DNA of 64,000 bases. It comes from CAVVXX01 sp963707975 (GTDB lineage: Bacteria > Pseudomonadota > Alphaproteobacteria > Micropepsales > Micropepsaceae). The notes under the pieces were generated by a model that worked only from the letters and a program-made list of their open reading frames with translations, was not told the DNA's origin and did not search any database. Location of the stretch: NCBI GenBank assembly GCA_963707975.1, contig OY970177.1, positions 2,294,001 through 2,358,000 on the forward strand, written 5' to 3'. Of the stretch, positions 8,819 to 18,140 are shown piece by piece. Position numbers and translations under genes: made by a program. Positions within the stretch are counted from its first letter, which is position 1. Every line of letters starts with the position of its first letter.

Positions 8819-9298
8819 ATGGCCGTTATCGAACTTTCCGCGCTCAGGCCCGCGCTCCATGCAGGTCAGCGGCTTTTGGGCCTTGACCTTGGCGAGAAAA
8901 CCATTGGGCTTGCGCTGTCTGACACGCGCCTCACCATCGCCACACCGCTGGAAACGCTTGCTCGCACCAAGTTCAAGCCCGACGCGGAAAAGCTCACGGC
9001 GCTGATCGCCCAGCACGATGCCGGCGCCATCGTTGTCGGCCTGCCGCGCAATATGGACGGCTCGGAAGGCCCATCCGCGCAATCGGCCCGCGCCTTCGCG
9101 CGCAATTTCGCCGGCATCTCCATCATTCCAGTCGTACTGTGGGACGAGCGGCTTTCCACGGCCGCGGTCATGCGCTCGCTCATCGACGCCGATATGTCGC
9201 GTGCGGCCCGCGCCGAAGTGGTGGACAAGGTGGCGGCGGCCTACATTCTTCAGGGCGCGCTTGACTGGCTTAAGCACAATCCGCAACCGGATACTTGA
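8819..9298 (+). CDS. ruvX: Putative pre-16S rRNA nuclease / Holliday-junction resolvase (RuvX/YqgF)
   Basis: RNase H-fold nuclease; the family is credited with 16S rRNA 5'-end maturation and annotated as a Holliday-junction resolvase. 159 aa. Visible: RLLGLDLGEKTIGLALSD (first metal-binding Asp near residue 23), VVGLPRNMDGSEGPSAQ (conserved GLP-NMDG loop), VVLWDERLSTAAV (catalytic Glu region), and DKVAAAYILQGALD (last Asp and helix). The stop overlaps the first possible start of pyrB. Confidence 0.93.
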   Translation: MAVIELSALRPALHAGQRLLGLDLGEKTIGLALSDTRLTIATPLETLARTKFKPDAEKLTALIAQHDAGAIVVGLPRNMDGSEGPSAQSARAFARNFAGISIIPVVLWDERLSTAAVMRSLIDADMSRAARAEVVDKVAAAYILQGALDWLKHNPQPDT

Positions 9299-9342
9299 CG
9301 CCCTTGCCGATGCCTGCCCACGCCCCTATAAGCCAGGCTTTG

Positions 9343-10572
9343 ATGAAAGAGCCGCTTCGGCACCTCACCTCGATCAACGATCTCAGCAATGACGAGATTG
9401 AAGGGGTGTTCAATCTTGCCGCGGGCTTTCTGCACGAGCTTTCCGATTCCCCACTGCCCTATCGCATTGCGCACAGCACCGATATAGCGACGGGACGCGT
9501 GCTGGCGGCGCTGTTTTACGAACCGAGCACGCGCACGCGGCTTTCATTCGAAAGCGCCATGCTGCGGCTGGGCGGCAAAAATATCAGCAGTGCCGATCCC
9601 GCAACGAGTTCGGCCGCCAAGGGCGAAAGCCTGGCCGATGCCGTGCGCATCGTCGAGAATTATGCCGACATCATCGTCATCCGCCATCCGCGCGATGGCG
9701 CAGCGAAGCTGGCCGCCGAATATGCCGGCGTGCCCATCGTCAATGGCGGCGACGGCGCTCACGAGCATCCCACGCAGACTTTGTGCGACCAGTTCACGTT
9801 GAAACAGGAATACAAGCAGTTTGTTGGGCTCAATGTAGCGGTGCAAGGCGACCTAAAGGGCAGCCGCACCATTCATTCTTTCGTTTATGCCCTGGCGCGC
9901 TTCGGAGCGAACATCATCCTGATGCCGGCCAAGGGCATGTCGCTGCCCGCGCATGTGGAGAGGCGCCTGCGTGACGAATTCCGCTATTCGCAACTATCCA
10001 AAACGCAATACGACAATGACGGCGGCAACATCGAAGCGGTTTACAGCGCCAAACCGAACGAAAAAATCCGCGAGGAGATCGACGTTCTTTATGTGACGCG
10101 TTTCCAGAAAGAGCGTTGGGCAGGCAAAAAGCAGAAATACCCACGCATTGATACGAAATTCCTGCGCAACCCACGTTTCGCTTCCACCCGCGTGATGCAT
10201 GCCTTGCCGCGCGTGAACGAGCTCGATCCCGCGCTCGATCAAGATCCGCGCGCGGTATATTTCCGCCAGGCATCCTATGGCGTGCCCATCCGCATGGCGC
10301 TGATTTCACAATTGCTGGGCCTGGGCGATGCGCCGCTCGCGCGCTTCGATGGCGGCTTCCGGCGCGCCGAGTATCCCATCCACGAGCCGCCTACCATCCG
10401 GTGCGTCAACCCGAACTGCATCGTGCACGATGCGGTTGAGCAGCCCTACACACGGAACAAATTTTATCTGATAGAGTCGCCTCAATCGGCATTCAGATGC
10501 TTCTATTGCGAAACCGACATTCTTAAAGCCTCCGGCCGGGCCAAACCGTCACGGGCACGCAAAAGGAAATAA
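9343..10572 (+). CDS. pyrB: Aspartate carbamoyltransferase with a C-terminal PyrI-like zinc domain
   Basis: Makes carbamoyl-aspartate in pyrimidine synthesis. Start at ATG 9343 (MKEPLRHLTSINDLS) aligns with the family; TTG 9295 and ATG 9310 are in-frame alternatives. Active-site motifs: FYEPSTRTRLSFES, SSAAKGESLADA, VIRHPRDGA, AHEHPTQTL, LKGSRTIHSF, VTRFQKERW, MHALPRVNE. The body resembles the E. coli-type (class B) catalytic chain. After the usual end, about 90 residues follow, with RCVNPNCIVHD and FRCFYCETD: a C-x4-C...C-x2-C set (Cys354/359 and 386/389 from this start) like the zinc domain of PyrI, then a basic tail. The PyrI nucleotide-binding domain is absent, and no pyrC follows. Confidence 0.9.
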   Translation: MKEPLRHLTSINDLSNDEIEGVFNLAAGFLHELSDSPLPYRIAHSTDIATGRVLAALFYEPSTRTRLSFESAMLRLGGKNISSADPATSSAAKGESLADAVRIVENYADIIVIRHPRDGAAKLAAEYAGVPIVNGGDGAHEHPTQTLCDQFTLKQEYKQFVGLNVAVQGDLKGSRTIHSFVYALARFGANIILMPAKGMSLPAHVERRLRDEFRYSQLSKTQYDNDGGNIEAVYSAKPNEKIREEIDVLYVTRFQKERWAGKKQKYPRIDTKFLRNPRFASTRVMHALPRVNELDPALDQDPRAVYFRQASYGVPIRMALISQLLGLGDAPLARFDGGFRRAEYPIHEPPTIRCVNPNCIVHDAVEQPYTRNKFYLIESPQSAFRCFYCETDILKASGRAKPSRARKRK

Positions 10573-10574
10573 CA

Positions 10575-11207
10575 TTGGACTTCGTGCTTCCCAATAACTG
10601 GCAACTTATCGCGCTGGCCTGCGAGATTTCGCTGGTGCTGGGCTATCTGCTGGGTTCGATCCCCTCAGGCCTGCTGATCGCCCGCGCCGCAAGCCTTGGC
10701 GATGTTCGTAAAATCGGCTCTGGCAATATCGGCGCCACCAATGTGCTGCGCACAGGCAAGAAATGGGCGGCAGCGCTCACGCTTGTTTGCGACGCAGGCA
10801 AGGGAGCCGCCGCCGTGATCGCCGGGCACTATCTAGGCGGCGATATCGCGGCCGCCTGCGCCGGCCTCGCCGCATTCCTCGGCCATCTTTATCCGGTGTG
10901 GCTGGACTTCAAGGGCGGCAAGGGCGTCGCCACGTTCCTCGGCATGGCGCTGGCGCTCTCTTGGCCGGTCGGGCTGATGACCTGCCTGACCTGGCTGGGC
11001 GCGGCACTGCTCTGGCGAACCTCGTCGCTTGCCGCGCTCATCGCGGCCACCGCCACGCCCATCTATCTCGCCTTCTGGCAGCACTATCTGTTTTCCGGGC
11101 TCATGCTGCTGCTCGCAACGTTCATCTTCATCATGCATGAGGAGAACATCCGCCGTCTTATCAAGGGGCAGGAACCCAGGATCGGCGGCGCCAAGGGCAC
11201 GGGGTGA
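10575..11207 (+). CDS. plsY: Acyl-phosphate:glycerol-3-phosphate acyltransferase PlsY
   Basis: Integral membrane enzyme that acylates glycerol-3-phosphate from acyl-phosphate, the first step of phospholipid synthesis. 210 aa, starting at TTG 10575, two bases after the pyrB stop. Three PlsY signatures are visible: GYLLGSIPSGLLIARA, IGSGNIGATNVLRTGKKW, and GHLYPVWLDFKGGKGVATF-like glycine-rich loops (quoted as HLYPVWLDFKGGKGVAT), among at least five hydrophobic helices. The stop overlaps the dprA GTG by four bases (GTGA), so the two are translationally coupled. Confidence 0.95.
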   Translation: MDFVLPNNWQLIALACEISLVLGYLLGSIPSGLLIARAASLGDVRKIGSGNIGATNVLRTGKKWAAALTLVCDAGKGAAAVIAGHYLGGDIAAACAGLAAFLGHLYPVWLDFKGGKGVATFLGMALALSWPVGLMTCLTWLGAALLWRTSSLAALIAATATPIYLAFWQHYLFSGLMLLLATFIFIMHEENIRRLIKGQEPRIGGAKGTG

Positions 11208-12325
11208 CTAAACCCCGCGCGCTTGGCTCCGACGAACGCCGCGCCTGGTTGCGCCTCGCACGCACCGAGAATGTCGGGCCTGCCACGTTCGCCAGCCTGC
11301 TTGCCCGTTTTGGTAATGTGCGCGCGGCGATCGACGCGGTGCCAAGGCTCGCCAGCCGCGGCGGCAAGACAATGCAATTGCCGGACGAGGCGGAAGCCGC
11401 AGGCGAACTCGCGGCGCTAGCTAAGCTTGGCGCGCGTATGATCGCCTGCACCGAGCCCGAATTCCCGGCGGGGCTGGCAGCGCTCGATCCCCCGCCGCCG
11501 TTAATTTTTGTGCTCGGCCACGCGAACCTTCTGCAACGCGATGCAGTCGCAATTGTTGGCGCGCGCAATGTCTCGGCACTTGGCCTCAAGCTCGCCAAGC
11601 GCATTGGCGCCGATCTTGGCGCAGCCGGCCTGATGGTTGCCTCGGGCCTCGCGCGCGGCATCAACTCGGCCGCCCATGAAGGCGCGCTTGCCACCGGCAC
11701 GGTGGCCGTGCTCGCGGGCAGGCTCGATGTGGTTTATCCGCCGGAGAACCAGTCGCTTTATGATGCGATCGCCAAACAGGGCGCGCTGATTTCTGAAATG
11801 CCGCTCGGCCAGGCGCCGCAGGCGCGCCATTTCCCTCGCCGCAACCGGCTCATCTCCGGCCTTGCGCGCGGCGTGGTGATCATTGAGGCCACGGAGAAAT
11901 CGGGTTCGCTTATCACGGCCGGCTAGGCACTCGAACAGGGACGCGAGGTTTTCGCGGTGCCCGGCAGCCCGCTCGATCCCCGCGCGCGCGGCGGCAACCG
12001 CCTCATACGCGATGGCGCGGCGCTCACGGAGTCCGCCGAGGATGTGCTTGCCGCGCTGCGGCCTATTCTAGGCCATGCTTTCCGTGAGCCGGCAGGTACG
12101 GCAAATGTGCCGCCCGCCATAAGCGATGGGCAGAATCTGGAAGCGGAAGCCGACCGCGTGCGCAGCGCCGTCGAGGAGAAACTGGGCGCCGCCCCTGTCG
12201 AGGTTGACGAGCTGGTCCGCCAATGCGGCGCGCCGGCTTCCGCGGTTTTGACGGTGCTGCTGGAGCTTGAGCTCGCCGGGCGCATCGAACGCCAACCTGG
12301 CAACCGCGTTGCCTGGCGCGGCTGA
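11204..12325 (+). pseudogene. dprA: DNA-processing protein DprA, interrupted by an in-frame amber codon
   Basis: DprA loads RecA on single-stranded DNA during natural transformation. The reading frame from GTG 11204 gives a SAM-like N-terminal domain and the Rossmann core (AIVGARNVSALGLKLAKRIG, ASGLARGINSAAHEGAL, PRRNRLISGLARGVVIIEA, KSGSLITAG), then meets TAG at 11924-11926. The same frame continues at once with ALEQGREVFAVPGSPLDPRA and a winged-helix-like end to 12325. Outside the one stop codon everything is intact, so this is a single substitution (for example TTG to TAG) or a sequencing error. Full product would be about 373 aa. Confidence 0.85.
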
Positions 12326-12327
12326 AA

Positions 12328-12516
12328 CTATTTTTCGCCGCCCTTGTCGTTGCGTAGGACGGTTTGGGCCTCCGTGGCGGCGGCTTCGAGCAGGGCTGCC
12401 AGACGTGGCTGTTTGCTAAGCTCCGCCAGACGCTTAAGCGAAACCAGCATGTCGTAAGTATAACACGCGGTCTCTTGCGGGCTGGCTGCGCGCAGGCCGC
12501 GGGTTTTTGGCCGCAT
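12328..12516 (-). CDS. Small conserved-looking alphaproteobacterial protein
   Basis: 62-aa helical protein ending EAAATEAQTVLRNDKGGEK, with a central YTYDMLVSLKRLAELSKQPR then LAALLEAAATEA. This layout (short helix, KLA/LAALLxxA helix) resembles small uncharacterised alphaproteobacterial proteins next to housekeeping genes, but I cannot name the family. It converges on dprA with 2 bp between the stops. The start is uncertain: the ATG at 12516 has no strong ribosome site. Confidence 0.45.
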   Translation of the reverse strand: MRPKTRGLRAASPQETACYTYDMLVSLKRLAELSKQPRLAALLEAAATEAQTVLRNDKGGEK

Positions 12517-12749
12517 AGAGGTGTCCGGCTTCCGGCACTCATTGAATACGGATTGAATTCAGACCGCGTTAAGCATAAGCGCCTACCCTGATATTACAAC
12601 TATAGTCCACATACAATTGTTACTACAATCTAGGATTGTTCCGTGGTTGACAGAAGATTGCCCTTTCACCAGTGTCCGCCGCCCCACGCGATTCTTGAAT
12701 TCTGCGCGGGTAATCGCCATCTCGAAGCCCCGCACCGGTACCGGAGCCG

Positions 12750-15377
12750 ATGAACGTAGTCGTTGTTGAGTCCCCCGCCAAAGCCAAGACCATCAATAAA
12801 TATCTGGGGTCCGGCTACAAAGTTCTGGCGAGTTACGGCCATATCCGCGACCTGCCCCCTAAGGACGGCTCGGTGAAGCCGGACCACGATTTCGCCATGA
12901 CCTGGGACGTGGATCCCAAGGCCCAGAAGCGGCTGAAGGACATCGCCGACGCCGTCAAAGGCGCCGACCGGCTGATCCTGGCCACCGACCCAGACCGCGA
13001 GGGCGAGGCCATTTCCTGGCATGTGCTGGAGGTGCTGAAACAGAAAAAGGCGCTGGGCAAAACCAAGGTCAGCCGCGTCGTTTTCAACGCCATCACCAAG
13101 GCCGAAGTGCTCAACGCCATGGCGCACCCGCGCGACATCGACGAGGAGCTGGTGGATGCCTATCTCGCCCGCCGCGCGCTCGATTATCTGGTGGGCTTCA
13201 CGCTTTCGCCCGTGTTGTGGCGCAAATTGCCAGGCTCGCGCTCGGCTGGCCGTGTGCAATCGGTGGCTTTGCGCCTTGTCGTAGAGCGCGAGATGGAAAT
13301 CGAGGCGTTCCATCCGCAGGAATACTGGTCGGTGGATGCCGATTTCGCCGCGGTCGCGGGAAACTTCACCGCCAGGCTCACGCATTTTGAAGGGAAGAAG
13401 CTCGACAAGCTTTCGCTGCATAATGAAGCGGAAGCGAACCGCGCAGTGGCAGGGATCAAATCCGGCCAGTTCCGTGTGGGCGAGATCGAAAAGAAGCCCG
13501 TCAAGCGCCACCCCGCCCCGCCCTTCATTACCTCGACGCTGCAACAGGAGGCTTCGCGCAAGCTCGGCTTCGCGGCCAAGCACGCTATGCGGCTTGCCCA
13601 GCAGCTTTACGAAGGCGTCGAGATCGGCGGCGAGGCGACCGGCCTTATCACCTATATGCGCACCGACGGCGTACAGATGGCGGGCGAGGCCGTTGCCGAA
13701 GCGCGCCAGGTGATCGGCGAACGGCTTGGCGCGCGTTACGTGCCGTCAGCCCCCCGCGCCTACACCTCAAAGGCCAAGAACGCGCAGGAAGCGCACGAAG
13801 CCATTCGCCCAACCAGCTTCGCGCGCACGCCGGACAAGGTGGCGCGTTATCTCGAGACCGAACAGGCAAAGCTTTACGAACTGATCTGGAAGCGCGCCCT
13901 GGCCAGCCAGATAGAAAGCGCGGAACAGGAACGCACCACTGTCGATGTGACGTCCGCCGATGGCAAGACGCAATTGCGCGCCAGCGGCACGGTGACATTG
14001 TTCGACGGGTTCCTTGCGCTTTACCAAGAAGGCAAGGACGACGACGCCAATGGCGATGACGGCAGCCTGCCGCAACTCAGCAAGGACGAAGCGCTGAAGC
14101 TCGCCGCCGTGCGGCCTGAACAGCATTTCACCGAGCCGCCGCCGCGCTATTCCGAAGCGAGCCTAGTGAAGCGGCTGGAGGAGCTAGGCATCGGCCGGCC
14201 TTCGACTTACGCCAGCATTCTTTCCACGTTACGCGACCGCCTCTATGTGCGCATGGACCGCGGCCGTTTTATTCCCGAAGACAAGGGCCGCATCGTCACC
14301 GCATTCCTGACCAGCTTCTTCAAGCATTATGTCGAGTATGATTTCACCGCCGATCTGGAAGAAAAGCTCGACGAAGTGGCCGAAGGCAAACTCGGCTGGA
14401 AAGATTTGCTGCGTGATTTCTGGAAGCATTTTTCCGCCGCCATCGGCGAAACCAAGGATCTGAAATTCGCCGACGTGATCGATGCGCTGGATGAAATCCT
14501 GGGTCCCCACATGTTCCCGGAACGGGCCGACGGCGCCGACCCGAGACTATGCCCTTCGTGCGGCATGGGCCGCCTCAATCTGAAACTTGGCCGCTTCGGC
14601 GCCTTCATCGGTTGCTCGAATTATCCCGAATGCCGCTACACCCGCCAATTGGGCCGCGAAGGCGCCAATGGCGTCGAGCCCAAGGCGCTCGGCATCGATC
14701 CGAAAACGGGGTTGGAAGTCTCGCTCAAGTCGGGCCGCTTTGGGCCCTATGTGCAGTTGGGCGAAGCAAAGAAGGACGAGAAGCCACCGCGCGCAGGCAT
14801 TCCCAAAGGGTTCGCCCCCGAAGGCATTGATTTGATGCGCGCGCTGCAATTGCTGTCGCTGCCGCGCGAAATTGGCCTGCACCCTGAAAGCGGTCATCCC
14901 ATCACGGCCGCGTTCGGCCGTTTCGGCCCCTATATCAAGCACGATGGCGCGTTCGCTTCGCTGGATTCGCCGGACGAAGTATTCACCGTCGGCATCAACC
15001 GCGCGGTGACACTGCTGGCTGAACGCAAAGCGCGAGGGCCGTCGCGCCACGGGCCGCAGGCGCTGAAAGAATTGGGCAAGAACGAAGCGGGCGACATCAT
15101 CAAAGTGATGAAGGGCCGCTATGGGCCTTACGTCACCGACGGCAAGATCAACGCCACCATCATGAGCGATACCGACCCCATGTCGCTTACGCTGGAGGAC
15201 GCGCAAACGCTGATTGCCGCGCGCGCGGCCAAAGGGCCAAGCAAGAAACAGAAGAAAAAAGAGGCGGCGAAGAAAGCCACTGATGCCAAGGCGCCGAAAA
15301 AGCCTGCCAAGAAAGCGAAAACCGCACCTGTTGCGGAAACGGACAAACCCAAGCGCAAAAAGCACGCGACGGGATAA
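12750..15377 (+). CDS. topA: DNA topoisomerase I
   Basis: Type IA topoisomerase that relaxes negative supercoils. 875 aa. TOPRIM domain at the N terminus (MNVVVVESPAKAKTINKYLG; LATDPDREGEAISWH with the metal-binding DxDxE), catalytic tyrosine in GLITYMRTDGVQM near residue 302, EAHEAIRPT motif, then at least one C4 zinc ribbon (LCPSCGMG...IGCSNYPECRY) and repeated topo C-terminal GRFGPYV modules, finishing in a Lys/Ala-rich tail. About 230 bp of AT-richer DNA upstream, with a TTGACA at 12647, is the probable promoter region. Followed by rnr, a common alphaproteobacterial order. Confidence 0.97.
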   Translation: MNVVVVESPAKAKTINKYLGSGYKVLASYGHIRDLPPKDGSVKPDHDFAMTWDVDPKAQKRLKDIADAVKGADRLILATDPDREGEAISWHVLEVLKQKKALGKTKVSRVVFNAITKAEVLNAMAHPRDIDEELVDAYLARRALDYLVGFTLSPVLWRKLPGSRSAGRVQSVALRLVVEREMEIEAFHPQEYWSVDADFAAVAGNFTARLTHFEGKKLDKLSLHNEAEANRAVAGIKSGQFRVGEIEKKPVKRHPAPPFITSTLQQEASRKLGFAAKHAMRLAQQLYEGVEIGGEATGLITYMRTDGVQMAGEAVAEARQVIGERLGARYVPSAPRAYTSKAKNAQEAHEAIRPTSFARTPDKVARYLETEQAKLYELIWKRALASQIESAEQERTTVDVTSADGKTQLRASGTVTLFDGFLALYQEGKDDDANGDDGSLPQLSKDEALKLAAVRPEQHFTEPPPRYSEASLVKRLEELGIGRPSTYASILSTLRDRLYVRMDRGRFIPEDKGRIVTAFLTSFFKHYVEYDFTADLEEKLDEVAEGKLGWKDLLRDFWKHFSAAIGETKDLKFADVIDALDEILGPHMFPERADGADPRLCPSCGMGRLNLKLGRFGAFIGCSNYPECRYTRQLGREGANGVEPKALGIDPKTGLEVSLKSGRFGPYVQLGEAKKDEKPPRAGIPKGFAPEGIDLMRALQLLSLPREIGLHPESGHPITAAFGRFGPYIKHDGAFASLDSPDEVFTVGINRAVTLLAERKARGPSRHGPQALKELGKNEAGDIIKVMKGRYGPYVTDGKINATIMSDTDPMSLTLEDAQTLIAARAAKGPSKKQKKKEAAKKATDAKAPKKPAKKAKTAPVAETDKPKRKKHATG

Positions 15378-15386
15378 ATGCTAATC

Positions 15387-15514
15387 TGTCATCCCCGGCG
15401 AGCACCGCTTTAGCGGCGCGAGGGAAGGGGATCAGGTGAGCAGAATAACCCTACTCTCTCGACCTGGATTCCCTTCCACTCGCCTTGCTACGCAAGGCTC
15501 GGCCGGGAATGACA
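15387..15514. repeat. Dispersed palindromic repeat, copy 1
   Basis: A 128-bp block between topA and rnr that opens with TGTCATCCCCGGCGAG and closes with CGGCCGGGAATGACA, inverted ends of about 15 bp. Inside are smaller palindromes (CGCTTTAGCGGCG; CCTTGCTACGCAAGG). The same terminal motif brackets a second block at 20404-20593. This looks like a small dispersed element of the kind found in intergenic DNA of many alphaproteobacteria; transcribed, it would fold into a long hairpin and could affect the topA or rnr message. Confidence 0.7.
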
Positions 15515-15537
15515 TGTCTTCTATGGAAAGAACCTAA

Positions 15538-17730
15538 TTGAAAAAATCTCACAAACGCACCGCCACCACGGCGCTATCCAAAGAAACCATCCTCGCGCAT
15601 TTGGAAGCCCACCCAGGCGACACCAAGCGCGATCTGGCGCGTGCGCTAGGCGTGCGCGGCGAAGACAGGCAAAAGCTGAAACGCATTCTGAAAGAACTTG
15701 CCGAAGAGGGCCTGCTTGAGCGCGGCAAGAAGAAAAGTTACGTGCCAGCAGGCGCGCTGCCCGATGTAACGGTGATCGAAATCACCGGCGAGGACTCTGA
15801 CGGCGAACCCATCGGCTGTCCCGCGCAGTGGGAGCGCGCTGAAGCGCCGCCGGCCGTGCTGGTACTGCCGGGCCGCGACGACGCTGGCCCAGCATTGGGG
15901 CGCGGCGACAAGGTGCTGGCAAAGATCACCCGCAGCAAGGAAGGCTATGAAGCCCGCGTCATTAAACGGCTGGGCGCCAGCGTCCACCGCGTGCTGGGCG
16001 TGCTGAGGCGCGAGGGGCGTGTGATGCGCGTGGAACCTGTGGACCGCAAAACGCGCCTCGCTTTCATTGTGGACGAACGAGAACTGGCAAACGCGCGCGA
16101 GAACGAGCTAGTGCTGGTCGAGCCCTTGGCCGGCCGCGCGGCAGGCGCGCCGCGCGCGCGTGTGATTGAACGCATCGGCTCGATGGCTAGCCCGCGCACA
16201 GTCAGTCTGATTGCCATTCATGCGCACGGCATTCCCGATGTGTTTCCGCCAGAAGTTCTGGAAGAGGCCGAGCGCGCCAAAGTCGCCGATCCGCAGGGTC
16301 GCACCGATTTGCGCAAATTTCCGCTCGTCACCATCGATCCCGAAGACGCGCGCGACCACGACGACGCTGTGTGGGCGGCGCCCGACACCGATCCCGGAAA
16401 CCGCGGCGGCCATGTCGTCATCGTTGCCATTGCCGATGTGGCGCATTACGTGACGCCGGGCTCGGCGCTCGACCGCGAAGCAAGCAAGCGCGGCAATTCG
16501 GTCTATTTCCCCGACCGCGTGGTGCCGATGCTGCCCGAAAAGCTTTCGGCAGATCTGTGCTCGCTGAAAGAAAATATGGAGCGCCCCTGCTTCGCCGTGC
16601 GCATGGTGTTCGATGTGGCTGGCCACAAGCGCCGCCATGAATTCCTGCGCGGGATCATGCGTTCCGCCGCGCGCCTTACCTACAAACAGGCGCAGATGGC
16701 GTTCGACGGCAGTCCGGACGGCACGACCGCGCACCTGCAGGAAAAAGTGATGCAGCCGCTGTGGAACGCTTTTCGCGCGCTGGCGCAGGCGCGCGATGCG
16801 CGGGCGCCGCTTGACCTTGATCTGCCGGAACGGCGCATCGTCATCGGCGCCAACGGTAAAATCGAATCCATCGGTTATCGCGAGCGGCTGGAATCCATGC
16901 GGCTGATCGAAGAATTCATGATTCAGGCCAATGTCGCGGCCGCCGAATCGTTGGAAAAAGCGCGGAGCCCACTCATTTACCGCGTGCACGAGGAACCATC
17001 CCAGGAAAAGCTGATGGCCTTCAGCGATTATCTGAAGACCATCAACATCGCCTTCGCCAAAGGCCAGGTGATGAAGCCGGCCGTGTTCAACCGCATTCTC
17101 ACGCAGGCGAAAAAAGGCCCGCATGCCGAGGTCATCAACGACGTGGTGCTGCGCACGCAGGCGCAGGCCGTGTATGCGCCCGGCAATGTCGGCCATTTCG
17201 GATTGAACCTTCAGCGTTACGCGCATTTCACCTCGCCCATTCGCCGTTACGCCGATCTCATCGTGCACCGCGCGCTCGTCCGCGCGTTGAAACTGGGCGA
17301 AGGGGCCATGAGTGACAGCGAAATCGCCCGCCTCGAAGAAACCGCCGAGCACATTTCCATGACCGAGCGCCGCGCCATGGCGGCCGAGCGCGATTCCGTC
17401 GACCGTTATGTCGCGGCCTTCATGGAAGATCGCGTGGGCGCCACATTCGAGGGCCGCGTGTCAGGCGTCACGCGCTTTGGACTCTTTCTGCGGCTGAAAG
17501 AAACCGGCGCTGATGGCCTGCTGCCCATGCGTGCGCTGGGACAGGAATTTTTCCGCCACGATCTGAAACGCCACGCGCTGGTGGGTTCGCGCAGCGGCAC
17601 GCTCTATCGCCTTGGCGATATCTTGAAGGTGAAGCTGGTGGAGGCAGCGCCCCTGACCGGCGGCTTGCGCTTCGAGCTCGCGGAAGCGCACGGTATGCGC
17701 GCCAACGCCGCGCGCCATCGCAGGCGATAA
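15538..17730 (+). CDS. rnr: Ribonuclease R
   Basis: Processive 3'-5' exoribonuclease that degrades structured RNA. 730 aa from TTG 15538 (a rare start, but the family-like N-terminal winged helix begins right after it: LSKETILAHLEAHPGDTKRD). RNB catalytic domain: DPEDARDHDDAVWA (metal-binding Asp cluster, near residue 270), VIVAIADVAHYVTPGSALD, GNSVYFPDRVVPMLPE. The C-terminal S1 domain (GATFEGRVSGVTRFGLFLRL) and basic end RANAARHRRR complete the usual RNase R layout. Confidence 0.95.
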   Translation: MKKSHKRTATTALSKETILAHLEAHPGDTKRDLARALGVRGEDRQKLKRILKELAEEGLLERGKKKSYVPAGALPDVTVIEITGEDSDGEPIGCPAQWERAEAPPAVLVLPGRDDAGPALGRGDKVLAKITRSKEGYEARVIKRLGASVHRVLGVLRREGRVMRVEPVDRKTRLAFIVDERELANARENELVLVEPLAGRAAGAPRARVIERIGSMASPRTVSLIAIHAHGIPDVFPPEVLEEAERAKVADPQGRTDLRKFPLVTIDPEDARDHDDAVWAAPDTDPGNRGGHVVIVAIADVAHYVTPGSALDREASKRGNSVYFPDRVVPMLPEKLSADLCSLKENMERPCFAVRMVFDVAGHKRRHEFLRGIMRSAARLTYKQAQMAFDGSPDGTTAHLQEKVMQPLWNAFRALAQARDARAPLDLDLPERRIVIGANGKIESIGYRERLESMRLIEEFMIQANVAAAESLEKARSPLIYRVHEEPSQEKLMAFSDYLKTINIAFAKGQVMKPAVFNRILTQAKKGPHAEVINDVVLRTQAQAVYAPGNVGHFGLNLQRYAHFTSPIRRYADLIVHRALVRALKLGEGAMSDSEIARLEETAEHISMTERRAMAAERDSVDRYVAAFMEDRVGATFEGRVSGVTRFGLFLRLKETGADGLLPMRALGQEFFRHDLKRHALVGSRSGTLYRLGDILKVKLVEAAPLTGGLRFELAEAHGMRANAARHRRR

Positions 17731-17733
17731 AGC

Positions 17734-18027
17734 CTAGGCGGATTCGTCTTCTTCCTGCCGGTGGTGCTGCAGATGCTTCACACGCAGGCCGGGCAACCCG
17801 AAATGCTTGATCGCGTACTGCCAGGAAAGATATTCCTCCACCGACAATTCATAGCGGGCGCAGGCCTCTTCCAGCTTAAGCAGGCCGCCACGCACCGCGG
17901 CCACCACCTGCGCCTTGCGGCGTGGCACCCAGCGTTTGGTCATGGGCGGCGGTAAATCGGCCCGCGTAAGCAGCTCGCCATCCGGGCCGATGACGGTCTT
18001 GTTGGTGCCTCTGTAAATCATTCCCAT
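17734..18027 (-). CDS. sciP: SciP-type CtrA inhibitor (DUF1153)
   Basis: In Caulobacter, SciP binds CtrA and blocks activation of its targets early in the cell cycle. 97 aa from ATG 18027, preceded by GAGGGAG; an in-frame start at 18084 adds 19 residues. The sequence is strongly family-like: GPDGELLTRADLPPP, RWVPRRKAQVVAAVRGGLL (helix-turn-helix), LEEACARYELSVEEYLSWQ, then a short basic end. The gene is a good marker for an alphaproteobacterium with CtrA control. It converges with rnr (stops 4 bp apart). Confidence 0.9.
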   Translation of the reverse strand: MGMIYRGTNKTVIGPDGELLTRADLPPPMTKRWVPRRKAQVVAAVRGGLLKLEEACARYELSVEEYLSWQYAIKHFGLPGLRVKHLQHHRQEEDESA

Positions 18028-18140
18028 GGCGCGCTCCCTCGATGCTGCATCCTGGAAAAGCGCAGGAAATACAGTTCGTTCCATGTGAGCAGCGGTAATC
18101 CGCGCGCATGCTTAAAAATGCGCTAAGGGGAACAGCGAAA

